Source: Pseudomonadota bacterium (GTDB lineage: Bacteria > Pseudomonadota > Alphaproteobacteria > Rhizobiales > Xanthobacteraceae). Taken from it: 7,449 nt of DNA. Positions 1 through 6,656 of the stretch are shown piece after piece; the stretch's first letter is position 1; each line of letters begins with the position of its first letter. A program made the translations under genes and the position numbers. The notes beneath the pieces are model-generated. The model was not told the DNA's origin, did not search any database, and saw nothing but the letters and a program-made list of their open reading frames with translations. The DNA is taken from contig JAJYAH010000332.1 of assembly GCA_021779635.1 (NCBI GenBank), forward strand, positions 1-7,449, given 5' to 3'.

Positions 1-96
1 CTCGGTGCTGGAATCGGCCGCCGCCGGCCGCAACCACGACGCGCTGACAGCGCCAATGCCGAGACCGATGACGTGCCGGCGGGAAAGCTGCGCCAT
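1..96 (-). CDS. ABC transporter substrate-binding protein, family 5-like, N-terminal fragment (cut by window edge)
   Basis: Only the first 32 codons are visible, and the frame is open to the left edge. The peptide begins MAQLSRRHVIGLGIGAVSAS and continues to a small-residue segment (PAAADS). This looks like a signal peptide: a twin-arginine-like motif (SRRHVI, residues 5-10), a hydrophobic stretch, and a likely cleavage site near AAA-D. It starts 14 nt after the stop of the upstream family-5 substrate-binding protein on the same strand, and its Shine-Dalgarno overlaps that stop, so the two genes are very probably co-transcribed. Tandem paralogous binding proteins ahead of YejB/E/F-type permease genes are common in Bradyrhizobium relatives. 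The family assignment therefore rests mainly on context and on the similar signal peptide. The mature domain lies outside the window, so another exported protein is possible. Confidence 0.6.
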   Translation of the reverse strand, partial: MAQLSRRHVIGLGIGAVSASWLRPAAADSSTE

Positions 97-106
97 CCGC
101 GGAGAA

Positions 107-112
107 TCCCTC
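107..112 (-). promoter_or_regulatory. Shine-Dalgarno overlapping the upstream stop codon
   Basis: On the minus strand the sequence reads TTGAGGGA followed by 10 nt and then ATG at 96-94. The GAGGGA element shares two bases with the TGA stop (113-111) of the preceding binding-protein gene. This fixes the start of the left-edge gene and suggests that its translation is linked to that of its upstream neighbour. Confidence 0.6.
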
Positions 113-2012
113 AAGATCGCTTGCCGATCCTGGCGGCCCTGTCAGGATCGAACCACCACAAGGCCGGAAATCCCGACAGGCCGTATTTCGGTAATTCGGA
201 TGGCCGGCCAAAGCGGTCCCAGCGCGCGGTACGGACCTTCGGATAATTCCACTGCGGCACCACATAATGATTCCACAACAGCACCCGGTCCAGCGCCTTG
301 GTCGCCGCAACCAGATCGTCACGGTCCTTGGTGAAGATCACCCGATCGATCAATTTATCGATCGCCGGATTCTTGATGCCGATGATGTTGCGTGAACCTG
401 GCGCGTCGGCCGACTGCGAGCCCCAATATTCGCGCTGTTCATTGCCCGGCGACAGCGATTCAGGCCAGCTCGATGTCACGACGTCGAAATCCCAGCTGCG
501 AAGCCGGTTTTCATATTGTGTCGGATCAATGATGCGCACGCTGACGGCGATGCCGAGGCGTTCCAGCGAGGGCTTGAAGAAAAGCATCACCCGCTCGAAG
601 CTCGGATCATCGACCAGCAATTCGAGCGCGAACTGCGTTCCTGTCTTGACGTCAACCAGCTTGCGGTCGCGCACTTCGTAACCGGCTTCCTTGAGCAGGC
701 GCAGCGCTTCACGCAAATTCTCCCGCACTGCCTCCGGATTGCCGCCGACCGGATTGGTATAGGCCGTCGTGAACACTTCCGCCGGAACCTGCGCGCGAAC
801 GGTCTCGAGGATTTCCAGTTCCCTGCCCTGCGGCAGCCCGCTGGACGCGAGTTCAGTGCCGTCGAAATAGCTGCTGACGCGCTTGTACTGGTCGAAGAAA
901 ATCTGCTTGTTCATCTCCTCGAAATCGAACGCGAAATTCAAAGCGCGGCGCACCCGCGGATCGCTGAATTTCTCGCGACGAATATTCAGCGCGAACGCTT
1001 GCATGATTCCGGAACTGCGGTTGGGAAACTCTTCCTTTAATACCCGCTTTTCAGTAACGGCCGGAAAGTCGTAGTAGGTGGCCCAGTTTTTCGCGCTGTT
1101 CTCGGTGCGCCAATCGACCTGATCGCCCTTGAATGCCTCCAGCGCCACCGTCGAATCGCGAAAATATTCGTAACGCAGCTCATCAAAATTGTGCCGCCCG
1201 ATATTGATGTTGAGATCGCGTCCCCAATAATCCTTTGCCCGTTCCAGCGCGATCGAGCGGCCCGGCACGAATTCCTTGATGCGGTAAGCGCCGCTGCCGA
1301 GCGGCTTCTCCAGCGTGGTGGCGGAGATGTCGCGCTTGCGGCCTTCGCCGTCCGTGCCTTCCCACCAATGCTTCGGCAGCACCGTCAATTGCCCGACGAT
1401 CTGCGGAAGTTCGCGGTTGCCCGGTGCATCGAAAGTAAATTTGACGTCGCGCTCGCCGGCCTTTTCCGCCTTCACCACGTGACGGTAATAGGCCGAATAC
1501 TGCGGATGATATTTCTTGAACGAATCCAGCGAGAAGATCACGTCTTCCGGCGTCACCGGCTCGCCGTCGTGCCATTTTGCCTGCGGGCGCAGGCGATAGG
1601 TCACGGACGAAAAATCCTCAGGGTGACTGACCGACTCGGCCAGCGCGCCGTATTCGGTCGAAACCTCGTCCTCCGACGGCGTCGTCAGAGATTCATAAAT
1701 CAACCCGACGGCGGCCGCAATCGAGCCTTTGACGCCTGCCACCGTCGGATTAAAATTGTCGAATGTCCCGATCATGATCTGCCGCGCGACGCCGCCCTTA
1801 GGGGCATCCGGATTGACATAATCGAAGCGCGCGAAGTCGGCTGGATATTTGACGTTGCCGAACAGCGAAAGCGCATGGCGCCAGACCGGTTCGCCTGTGA
1901 CGGCCTCGGCTCGGGCCGGGCTCGCCAGCGGAAGGCCGGTTGCGGCGGCTAAAGCCGGGGCGGCCGCGGCAAAAGCTCCGCTTTGAAGAAGATGTCGTCG
2001 GGTAATCGCCAA
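111..2012 (-). CDS. ABC transporter periplasmic substrate-binding protein, family 5 (peptide/YejA-like), Tat-type signal
   Basis: This 633-residue exported protein is a solute-binding subunit of a peptide-type ABC importer (SBP_bac_5 fold). It would capture oligopeptides or a related solute in the periplasm and deliver it to an inner-membrane permease. Residues 1-35 form a signal peptide with a twin-arginine motif (TRRHLLQ, residues 4-10), an Ala-rich hydrophobic core and a likely ARA-E cleavage site. The mature N-terminus (HALSLFGNVKYPADF at 46-60, then FDYVNPDAPKGG) is typical of the YejA-like subgroup. WHDGEPVTPEDVIFSLD at about 147-163 is the family-5 signature region. The length is normal for the subgroup. 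The start is a TTG: no in-frame ATG or GTG occurs upstream before a stop, and an AGGA lies 9 nt ahead. A second binding-protein gene follows after 14 nt. The substrate cannot be read from the sequence; dipeptides, oligopeptides or microcin C-like compounds are all possible. Confidence 0.9.
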   Translation of the reverse strand: MAITRRHLLQSGAFAAAAPALAAATGLPLASPARAEAVTGEPVWRHALSLFGNVKYPADFARFDYVNPDAPKGGVARQIMIGTFDNFNPTVAGVKGSIAAAVGLIYESLTTPSEDEVSTEYGALAESVSHPEDFSSVTYRLRPQAKWHDGEPVTPEDVIFSLDSFKKYHPQYSAYYRHVVKAEKAGERDVKFTFDAPGNRELPQIVGQLTVLPKHWWEGTDGEGRKRDISATTLEKPLGSGAYRIKEFVPGRSIALERAKDYWGRDLNINIGRHNFDELRYEYFRDSTVALEAFKGDQVDWRTENSAKNWATYYDFPAVTEKRVLKEEFPNRSSGIMQAFALNIRREKFSDPRVRRALNFAFDFEEMNKQIFFDQYKRVSSYFDGTELASSGLPQGRELEILETVRAQVPAEVFTTAYTNPVGGNPEAVRENLREALRLLKEAGYEVRDRKLVDVKTGTQFALELLVDDPSFERVMLFFKPSLERLGIAVSVRIIDPTQYENRLRSWDFDVVTSSWPESLSPGNEQREYWGSQSADAPGSRNIIGIKNPAIDKLIDRVIFTKDRDDLVAATKALDRVLLWNHYVVPQWNYPKVRTARWDRFGRPSELPKYGLSGFPALWWFDPDRAARIGKRS

Positions 2013-2021
2013 ATGATCATG

Positions 2022-2025
2022 TCCT
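2022..2025 (-). promoter_or_regulatory. Shine-Dalgarno supporting a TTG start
   Basis: AGGA on the minus strand is followed by 9 nt and then the TTG at 2012-2010. An ATG at 2020-2018 lies only 1 nt after AGGAC, is out of frame, and opens a reading frame of 23 codons ending at 1949. The spacing favours TTG as the true start of the binding protein. Confidence 0.55.
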
Positions 2026-2163
2026 GTTGGGTATGGAACACTATTGAGAACGCAATATAAGGCAACGGTTCGACAGATTATGTTGCTTTTTGCTCATGAA
2101 AGCACCCCGTAGCCGGTCTTTCTGCGGCCAAACGTCCCGATAACAAAGACGCGAGCCGACCAC

Positions 2164-2205
2164 ACGAAAACGGCCGGGCGGGCTCACAAACGAAAACGGC
2201 CAGGC
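2164..2205. repeat. Short direct repeat, two 16-bp copies at 26-bp period
   Basis: ACGAAAACGGCC(G/A)GGC occurs at 2164-2179 and 2190-2205 with a single mismatch. On the minus strand each copy gives a GCC(T/C)GGCCG arm followed by TTTTCGT. One copy is the 3' arm and T-tract of the cycM terminator, and the other repeats that arm further downstream. It probably arose by a small local duplication. No mobile-element genes are associated with it. Confidence 0.6.
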
Positions 2206-2218
2206 ACAAGCCTGGCCG
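2187..2218 (-). terminator. Rho-independent terminator of cycM
   Basis: Positions 2197-2205 (CGGCCAGGC) and 2210-2218 (GCCTGGCCG) form a perfect 9-bp GC-rich stem with a 4-nt loop. On the minus strand the stem is followed directly by TTTTCGTTTG. It begins 36 nt past the cycM stop codon, the right place and orientation to end the cycM transcript and insulate the binding-protein operon downstream. Confidence 0.7.
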
Positions 2219-2254
2219 CCGCTGATACGAAAGTCCATGCAGCGCCGTTAAGCG

Positions 2255-2803
2255 CTACTTCGCCGCCGCCGGCAACGGAACCGGGCTATCCGCAAGGGTA
2301 TGCAGATAGTCGATGACGTCGGCGCGTTCGCTGTCCTTCTGGATGCCGGCAAAGCCCATCGCGGTGCCCGGGACGAAGCCCTTGGGATTGGCGATGAACT
2401 GATTGAGGTCGTCATAGGTCCAGGTGCCGCCCTTGGCCTTCATCGCCGCCGAGAAATTAAACCCGCGTCCCTCACCCTTTTTATCCCCGACGACCCCGTA
2501 CAGATTCGGGCCGACGCGGTTGGGGCCGCCCTTCTCGAAGGTGTGGCAGGCGCCGCACTTCTTGGCGGCAGCCTCACCCTTCTCCACCGAGGCGGTCTGC
2601 AGCAGTTTCTCGATCGGCTCGGAGGGCGCGGCCGCGGCTTCCTTGCCGCCGCCGGGCGCCTCTTCCTTCACGGCAATCTCGTAACCCGGCTTTGCTGGTT
2701 TGACGGGCGCGAAGATCGCACCGGCCGCAAAGCTCGTGACCAGCAGAATGATACAGGTACCAAGGACGGCACCCAGAATTTTATTGATTTCGAAGGAGTC
2801 CAT
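2255..2803 (-). CDS. cycM: Membrane-anchored cytochrome c (CycM, c552-type)
   Basis: This 182-residue monoheme class I cytochrome c is anchored by an uncleaved N-terminal transmembrane segment (about residues 9-31). A flexible Ala/Pro/Glu/Lys-rich linker (about 33-65) follows, then a periplasmic haem domain. The haem c site is CGACH at 83-87, with His87 as proximal ligand; Met149 in GTAMGF is the likely distal ligand. The domain also carries the GPNLYGVVG segment and the C-terminal helix (ADVIDYLHTL, 161-170). The family is best known from Bradyrhizobium japonicum CycM, which passes electrons from the cytochrome bc1 complex to the aa3-type terminal oxidase. That function is transferred from the family, not shown here. 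A GGAG lies 11 nt before the ATG, a rather long spacing. The gene is divergent from kdsB and ends in its own terminator, so it is probably monocistronic. Confidence 0.93.
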   Translation of the reverse strand: MDSFEINKILGAVLGTCIILLVTSFAAGAIFAPVKPAKPGYEIAVKEEAPGGGKEAAAAPSEPIEKLLQTASVEKGEAAAKKCGACHTFEKGGPNRVGPNLYGVVGDKKGEGRGFNFSAAMKAKGGTWTYDDLNQFIANPKGFVPGTAMGFAGIQKDSERADVIDYLHTLADSPVPLPAAAK

Positions 2804-2915
2804 TTTGGATCAGGCTCCAGGCCGGAAGGTCGACTTTAGGCCGGCTGAACGGCCGCGGAAAAACATCAGGAATCAGGCTTTCGCACCGCACCCGAAGCCA
2901 CGATGAGATATCGGT

Positions 2916-2943
2916 TTGCCCGCGCTCTGGCAACCCGTATAAA
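2916..2943 (+). promoter_or_regulatory. Candidate sigma70-like promoter for kdsB-pheA
   Basis: TTGCCC (2916-2921) is separated by 16 nt from TATAAA (2938-2943). These match the -35 consensus at 4 of 6 positions and the -10 consensus at 5 of 6. Transcription would begin near 2950, giving a leader of about 60 nt before the kdsB ATG that contains the hairpin at 2975-2994. The call rests only on consensus matching. The cycM promoter must lie in the same gap on the other strand, but I could not identify it. Confidence 0.4.
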
Positions 2944-2974
2944 TGCGCCGGCTTCCGACCGATCCCCATTATTT

Positions 2975-2994
2975 CCCGGCTGTTATCAGCCGGG
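2975..2994 (+). other. Perfect hairpin/palindrome in the kdsB leader
   Basis: CCCGGCTG (2975-2982) pairs perfectly with CAGCCGGG (2987-2994) around a TTAT loop: an 8-bp stem ending 16 nt before the kdsB start codon. No T-tract follows on either strand, so it is not a typical terminator. It could be an RNA structure affecting kdsB translation, an mRNA-stabilising element, or an operator palindrome. Its role is not determined. Confidence 0.5.
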
Positions 2995-3010
2995 TCTAGA
3001 CCTCACCCCG

Positions 3011-3751
3011 ATGACCGAAACCCGCACTTTGGTGCTGATTCCCGCCCGCATGGCCTCCACGCGCCTGCCCGGCAAACCACTACTGGAGATCGCCGGCCTG
3101 CCGATGATCGTCCATGTGCTGCGGCGGGCCGAGGCCGCCCGGATCGGCCGCGTGGCGGTTGCCACCGATACGCCCGAGATCGCGGCGGCAGTGACGTCCC
3201 ACGGCGGTGAAGTGGTCATGACACGCGCCGATCATCCTTCCGGGTCGGACCGGATCTGTGAGGCGCTCGGCAAGCTCGATCCCAAGGGCGAGACCGAAAT
3301 CGTCGTCAACCTGCAGGGCGATTTTCCGACCATTCGGCCCGACAACATCCGCAGCGTGCTCGGCCCGCTTGCCGACCCCGCGGTCGATATCGCGACCCTC
3401 GCCGCCCAGATTCATACGGAGGAAGAAGATACCAACCCGAACGTGGTGAAGGTGGTCGGCTCGCCGATCAGCGCGCACCGGCTGCGCGCGCTTTATTTCA
3501 CCCGCGCCACCGCCCCCTGGGGCGAGGGACCGCGCTACCATCACATCGGCCTCTATGCCTATCGGCGCGCAGCGCTGCAGCGCTTTGTCAAGCTCGCCCC
3601 TTCAACGCTGGAGCAACGCGAGAAACTCGAGCAGCTTCGGGCCATCGAGGCCGGCATGCGGATCGACGTCACCCTGGTGGACACGGTGCCGCGCGGCGTC
3701 GACACGCCTGCCGACCTGGTGACGACCCGCGATCTACTGGCGAAAAGCTGA
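3011..3751 (+). CDS. kdsB: 3-deoxy-manno-octulosonate cytidylyltransferase (CMP-Kdo synthetase)
   Basis: This cytoplasmic enzyme activates Kdo with CTP (giving CMP-Kdo and pyrophosphate, Mg2+-dependent) for the inner core of lipopolysaccharide. The 246 residues match the usual family length. The nucleotide-binding motif [14 protein letters not shown] is at 11-24, HPSGSDRI at 75-82, NLQGD at 100-104 (metal and substrate region), HIGLYAYRR at 178-186, the [14 protein letters not shown] helix at 200-213, and [10 protein letters not shown] near the C-terminus. The frame stays open back to 2903. I chose the ATG at 3011 because [14 protein letters not shown] is the normal family N-terminus, while the extra 36 residues are low-similarity and overlap the candidate promoter. 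No clear Shine-Dalgarno precedes this ATG (CCTCACCCCG), unlike pheA. The pheA start lies 21 nt after the stop, so the two are probably co-transcribed. Confidence 0.95.
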   Translation: MTETRTLVLIPARMASTRLPGKPLLEIAGLPMIVHVLRRAEAARIGRVAVATDTPEIAAAVTSHGGEVVMTRADHPSGSDRICEALGKLDPKGETEIVVNLQGDFPTIRPDNIRSVLGPLADPAVDIATLAAQIHTEEEDTNPNVVKVVGSPISAHRLRALYFTRATAPWGEGPRYHHIGLYAYRRAALQRFVKLAPSTLEQREKLEQLRAIEAGMRIDVTLVDTVPRGVDTPADLVTTRDLLAKS

Positions 3752-3772
3752 GCGGCTGCTACAAGGCGCGCC

Positions 3773-4645
3773 ATGACCAAAACAGCAACCAAGACCGTGA
3801 AAGTTGCGTTCCAGGGCGAACCGGGCGCGAATTCCCATATCGCCATCACCGAGGCCTATCCCGACGCCGAGGCGCTGGCGTGCCCGACATTCGAGGACGC
3901 GCTGGCCGCCATCACCTCGGGGGAGGCTGACCTCGGCATGATCCCGATCGAAAATTCGGTCGCCGGCCGCGTCGCCGACATTCATCATCTGCTGCCGCAA
4001 TCCGGCCTGTTCATCGTCGGCGAATGGTTCCTGCCGGTCCATCATCAGTTGATGGCGCCGCGCGGCGCCAAACTTGCCGACATCAAGACCGTCGAGAGCC
4101 ACGTCCATGCGCTCGGGCAATGCCGCCGCATCATCCGCAAGCTCGGCATCAAGCCGATCGTATCGGGCGATACCGCGGGCTCGGCGCGCATCGTCGCCGA
4201 ACGCGGCGACAAATCCTGCGCCTCGATCGCCTCGAAGCTCGCCTCGGAAATCTACGGCCTCGATATCCTGGCCGAGAATGTCGAGGACGAGGCCCACAAC
4301 ACCACGCGCTTTGTGGTGCTGGCGCGCGAGGCCAGCTGGGCCGCCCAGGGATCGGGGCCGCTGGTCACCACTTTTGTTTTTCGGGTGCGCAACCTTCCCG
4401 CAGCACTCTACAAGGCGCTGGGCGGCTTTGCCACCAATGGCGTCAACATGACCAAGCTGGAAAGCTACATGGTCGACGGCAATTTCTTCGCCACGCAATT
4501 CTACGCCGATGTCGACGGCCATCCCGAGGACAGGAATCTCGCTTTCGCGCTCGACGAGCTGAAATTCTTCTCGCGCGAATTCCGCATCGTCGGGGTTTAT
4601 CCGGCCCATCCGTTCCGGGCGACGTTCAGCGAGCAGCAGGGATGA
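3773..4645 (+). CDS. pheA: Prephenate dehydratase (PDT plus ACT regulatory domain)
   Basis: This cytoplasmic enzyme converts prephenate to phenylpyruvate, the committed step to phenylalanine. The protein is 290 residues and has no chorismate mutase domain, so it is the monofunctional form. The catalytic domain runs from about residue 9 to 183: FQGEPGANS (13-21), the IPIENSVAGR segment (58-66), and NTTRF at 176-180, with the catalytic Thr of the conserved TRF motif. An ACT domain covers about 196-280, with the PAALYKAL helix (209-216) and LESY at 229-232. These correspond to the GAL- and ESR-type phenylalanine-binding motifs, so feedback inhibition by phenylalanine is expected. AAGG lies 6 nt before the ATG. 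The gene sits 21 nt after kdsB, whose product acts in an unrelated pathway. It ends 40 nt from the stop codon of convergent ilvD. Confidence 0.95.
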   Translation: MTKTATKTVKVAFQGEPGANSHIAITEAYPDAEALACPTFEDALAAITSGEADLGMIPIENSVAGRVADIHHLLPQSGLFIVGEWFLPVHHQLMAPRGAKLADIKTVESHVHALGQCRRIIRKLGIKPIVSGDTAGSARIVAERGDKSCASIASKLASEIYGLDILAENVEDEAHNTTRFVVLAREASWAAQGSGPLVTTFVFRVRNLPAALYKALGGFATNGVNMTKLESYMVDGNFFATQFYADVDGHPEDRNLAFALDELKFFSREFRIVGVYPAHPFRATFSEQQG

Positions 4646-4647
4646 TT

Positions 4648-4686
4648 GGCGGACGACGGGATTTCCCGCGCGTCGACGCCCGTTTT
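4648..4686 (+). terminator. Probable terminator of kdsB-pheA, in the gap before convergent ilvD
   Basis: Directly after the pheA stop, GGCG (4648-4651) pairs with CGCC (4677-4680), and CGACG (4654-4658) pairs with CGTCG (4671-4675). A small internal loop separates the two helices, and the apex can form GGGA-TT-TCCC. CGTTTT follows at 4681-4686. The short T-tract makes this a modest candidate. Its last base is the final base of the ilvD stop codon on the other strand. No T-tract follows in the opposite direction, so it looks one-way. Confidence 0.45.
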
Positions 4687-6539
4687 CATCTCAGTGATGC
4701 CGGAATCTCCCGAACCGCGCCACGTGCTGCACTGGTGGTCAGCGCGGCATAGGCTTTCAGCGCCGTCGTCACATTGCGCTTGCGCGGCCTGGCCGGCTTC
4801 CAGGCGTCGGCGCCCTTCTGCTGCATCGCGGCGCGGCGGCGCGCCAGTTCTTCGTCGGATACCACGAGCTTGATGGAGCGGGCGGGAATATCGATCTCGA
4901 TCCGGTCGCCCGCCTCGACGAGGCCGATCGCGCCGCCCTCGGCGGCTTCAGGCGAGACATGCCCGATCGAGAGACCCGACGTTCCCCCGGAGAACCGCCC
5001 GTCGGTGATGAGCGCGGAGGCTTTGCCGAGGCCCTTCGATTTCAGATAGCTTGTGGGATAGAGCATTTCCTGCATGCCCGGACCGCCGCGCGGCCCCTCA
5101 TAGCGGATCACCACGACATCGCCGGCCTCGACCTTGCCGGTCAGGATTCCGGTGACCGCGTCGTCCTGGCTCTCGAACAGTTTCACCGGCCCCGCAAATT
5201 TCAGGCTTCCGGAATCGACGCCTGCGGTTTTCACGATGCAGCCGTCTTCGGCGAGGTTGCCGTAAAGAACCGCGAGACCGCCGTCCTTGGAGAACGCGTG
5301 TTCGACGTCACGGATCGTGCCGCCGGCGCGATCCTCGTCGAGCGATTCATAGCGCGAGGCCTGGCTGAACGCGACCTGGGTCGGAACGCCGCCGGGCGCG
5401 GCCTGGAAGAACTCGCGCACCGACGCGCCGGCGCTTCGCTTGATGTCGTTGCGCTCGAGGGCAGCGCCCAGCGTCGCCGCATGCACCATCGGCGTATCGC
5501 GATTGAGCAGTCCGGCGCGGTCAAGTTCGCCCAGAATGCCCATGATACCGCCCGCCCGATGTACGTCCTCGACATGAACGTCGGGCACCGACGGGGCGAC
5601 CTTGCACAGCACCGGGACGCGGCGCGACAGGCGGTCGATGTCGTTCATGGTGAAATCGATGCCGCCCTCATAGGCGGCGGCGAGCAGATGCAGCACGGTG
5701 TTGGTCGAGCCGCCCATCGAGATGTCGAGCGTCATCGCGTTTTCGAAGGCGCCGAAATTGGCGATGCTGCGTGGCAATACGCTTTCGTCGCCCTGCTCGT
5801 AGTAGCGGCGGGCGAGATCGACGACGAGGTGGCCGGCCTCGACAAACAGCCGTTTGCGGTCGGCATGGGTCGCGACAATGGTGCCATTGCCGGGCAGCGC
5901 GAGACCGAGCGCTTCGGTCAGGCAGTTCATCGAATTGGCGGTGAACATACCCGAGCAGGAGCCGCAGGTAGGGCAGGCCGAGCGTTCGATCACCGCGACG
6001 TCGGCGTCGGAGACCGCCGAATCGGCGGCCGCCACCATCGCATCGATCAGGTCGACCTTCCTGACCTTGCCGGCGACCGTGACCTTGCCGGCCTCCATCG
6101 GGCCGCCGGAGACAAACACGGCCGGAATGTTGAGGCGAAGCGCTGCCATCAGCATGCCCGGCGTGATCTTGTCGCAATTGGAGATGCAGATCAGCGCGTC
6201 GGCGCAATGGGCGTTGACCATATATTCGACGCTGTCGGCGATGATCTCGCGGCTCGGCAGCGAATACAGCATGCCGTCATGGCCCATCGCGATGCCGTCA
6301 TCGACCGCGATGGTGTTGAACTCCTTGGCGACGCCGCCGGCCTTCTCGACCTCGCGCGCGACGAGTTGGCCGAGGTCCTTGAGATGGACGTGGCCCGGCA
6401 CGAACTGCGTGAAGCTGTTGGCGATGGCGATGATCGGCTTGCCGAAATCGCCGTCCTTCATGCCGGTCGCGCGCCAAAGGCCACGGGCCCCCGCCATGTT
6501 GCGGCCGTGGGTGGAGGTACGCGAGCGATAAGCGGGCAT
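4686..6539 (-). CDS. ilvD: Dihydroxyacid dehydratase (long, E. coli-type)
   Basis: This iron-sulfur enzyme dehydrates 2,3-dihydroxyisovalerate and 2,3-dihydroxy-3-methylvalerate to the 2-keto acid precursors of valine, leucine and isoleucine. The 617 residues match the long E. coli IlvD type throughout. Visible features are [10 protein letters not shown] (10-19), FVPGHVHL (46-53), [13 protein letters not shown] (78-90), CDKITPG (122-128), [16 protein letters not shown] (189-204), [11 protein letters not shown] (274-284), and [19 protein letters not shown] (514-532). Cys122 and Cys195 are expected cluster ligands, and the Ser in GGTSG is the expected catalytic base. The frame is open 26 codons further upstream, but [14 protein letters not shown] is the normal family N-terminus and AAGG lies 9 nt before this ATG. 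The 117-nt gap to the upstream oxidoreductase gene has no clear promoter or terminator. It contains a small CGGCA/TGCCG hairpin (6565-6578) in the leader. I saw no branched-chain-rich leader peptide. Confidence 0.96.
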   Translation of the reverse strand: MPAYRSRTSTHGRNMAGARGLWRATGMKDGDFGKPIIAIANSFTQFVPGHVHLKDLGQLVAREVEKAGGVAKEFNTIAVDDGIAMGHDGMLYSLPSREIIADSVEYMVNAHCADALICISNCDKITPGMLMAALRLNIPAVFVSGGPMEAGKVTVAGKVRKVDLIDAMVAAADSAVSDADVAVIERSACPTCGSCSGMFTANSMNCLTEALGLALPGNGTIVATHADRKRLFVEAGHLVVDLARRYYEQGDESVLPRSIANFGAFENAMTLDISMGGSTNTVLHLLAAAYEGGIDFTMNDIDRLSRRVPVLCKVAPSVPDVHVEDVHRAGGIMGILGELDRAGLLNRDTPMVHAATLGAALERNDIKRSAGASVREFFQAAPGGVPTQVAFSQASRYESLDEDRAGGTIRDVEHAFSKDGGLAVLYGNLAEDGCIVKTAGVDSGSLKFAGPVKLFESQDDAVTGILTGKVEAGDVVVIRYEGPRGGPGMQEMLYPTSYLKSKGLGKASALITDGRFSGGTSGLSIGHVSPEAAEGGAIGLVEAGDRIEIDIPARSIKLVVSDEELARRRAAMQQKGADAWKPARPRKRNVTTALKAYAALTTSAARGAVREIPASLR

Positions 6540-6656
6540 GGGACGGGACCTTGACAGGGTTAGGCGGCACGGTTGCCGGGAAGTCGGTGTTTTCGCAAAT
6601 CGCGGCGGGCGCGGCAACAGGTGGAAATAGCGGCGCTCTGGATTCCCCTTAATCGC

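Noticed and set aside
1191..1952. 253-codon open frame on the plus strand opposite the binding-protein gene
   Set aside because: Antisense shadow; it reads as Arg-rich, domain-free sequence, while the minus strand encodes a clear family-5 binding protein.
2041..2238. 65-codon minus-strand frame between cycM and the binding-protein gene
   Set aside because: It runs through the cycM terminator hairpin and the direct repeat and has no recognisable domain. Only its last 18 codons have even a weak case, listed separately as a finding.
2839..2854. GGCCG/CGGCC inverted repeat in the cycM-kdsB gap
   Set aside because: A 5-bp GC-rich stem is common by chance at this base composition and no T-tract or promoter geometry supports a role.
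2903..3010. N-terminal extension of KdsB by 36 residues from an upstream ATG
   Set aside because: The extension overlaps the candidate promoter and hairpin, does not resemble KdsB, and would lengthen the protein beyond the usual size. The ATG at 3011 gives the standard N-terminus.
3734..4609. 291-codon open frame on the minus strand opposite pheA
   Set aside because: Antisense shadow of pheA caused by GC-rich codon positions; low-complexity composition and no recognisable motif.
4646..4873. Plus-strand frame of 75 codons starting right after pheA
   Set aside because: It overlaps the candidate terminator and lies mostly antisense to the 3' end of ilvD; the Arg/Ser/Ala-rich composition fits a shadow frame.
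4959..6554. 531-codon open frame on the plus strand opposite ilvD
   Set aside because: It lies almost entirely antisense to an unmistakable ilvD. Its translation is Arg/Ala/Asp/His-rich with no recognisable domain, as expected for the complementary frame of a high-GC gene.
6540..6617. N-terminal extension of IlvD by 26 residues
   Set aside because: The extension is Pro/Arg-rich and absent from the family, and a Shine-Dalgarno-like AAGG lies 9 nt before the ATG at 6539.
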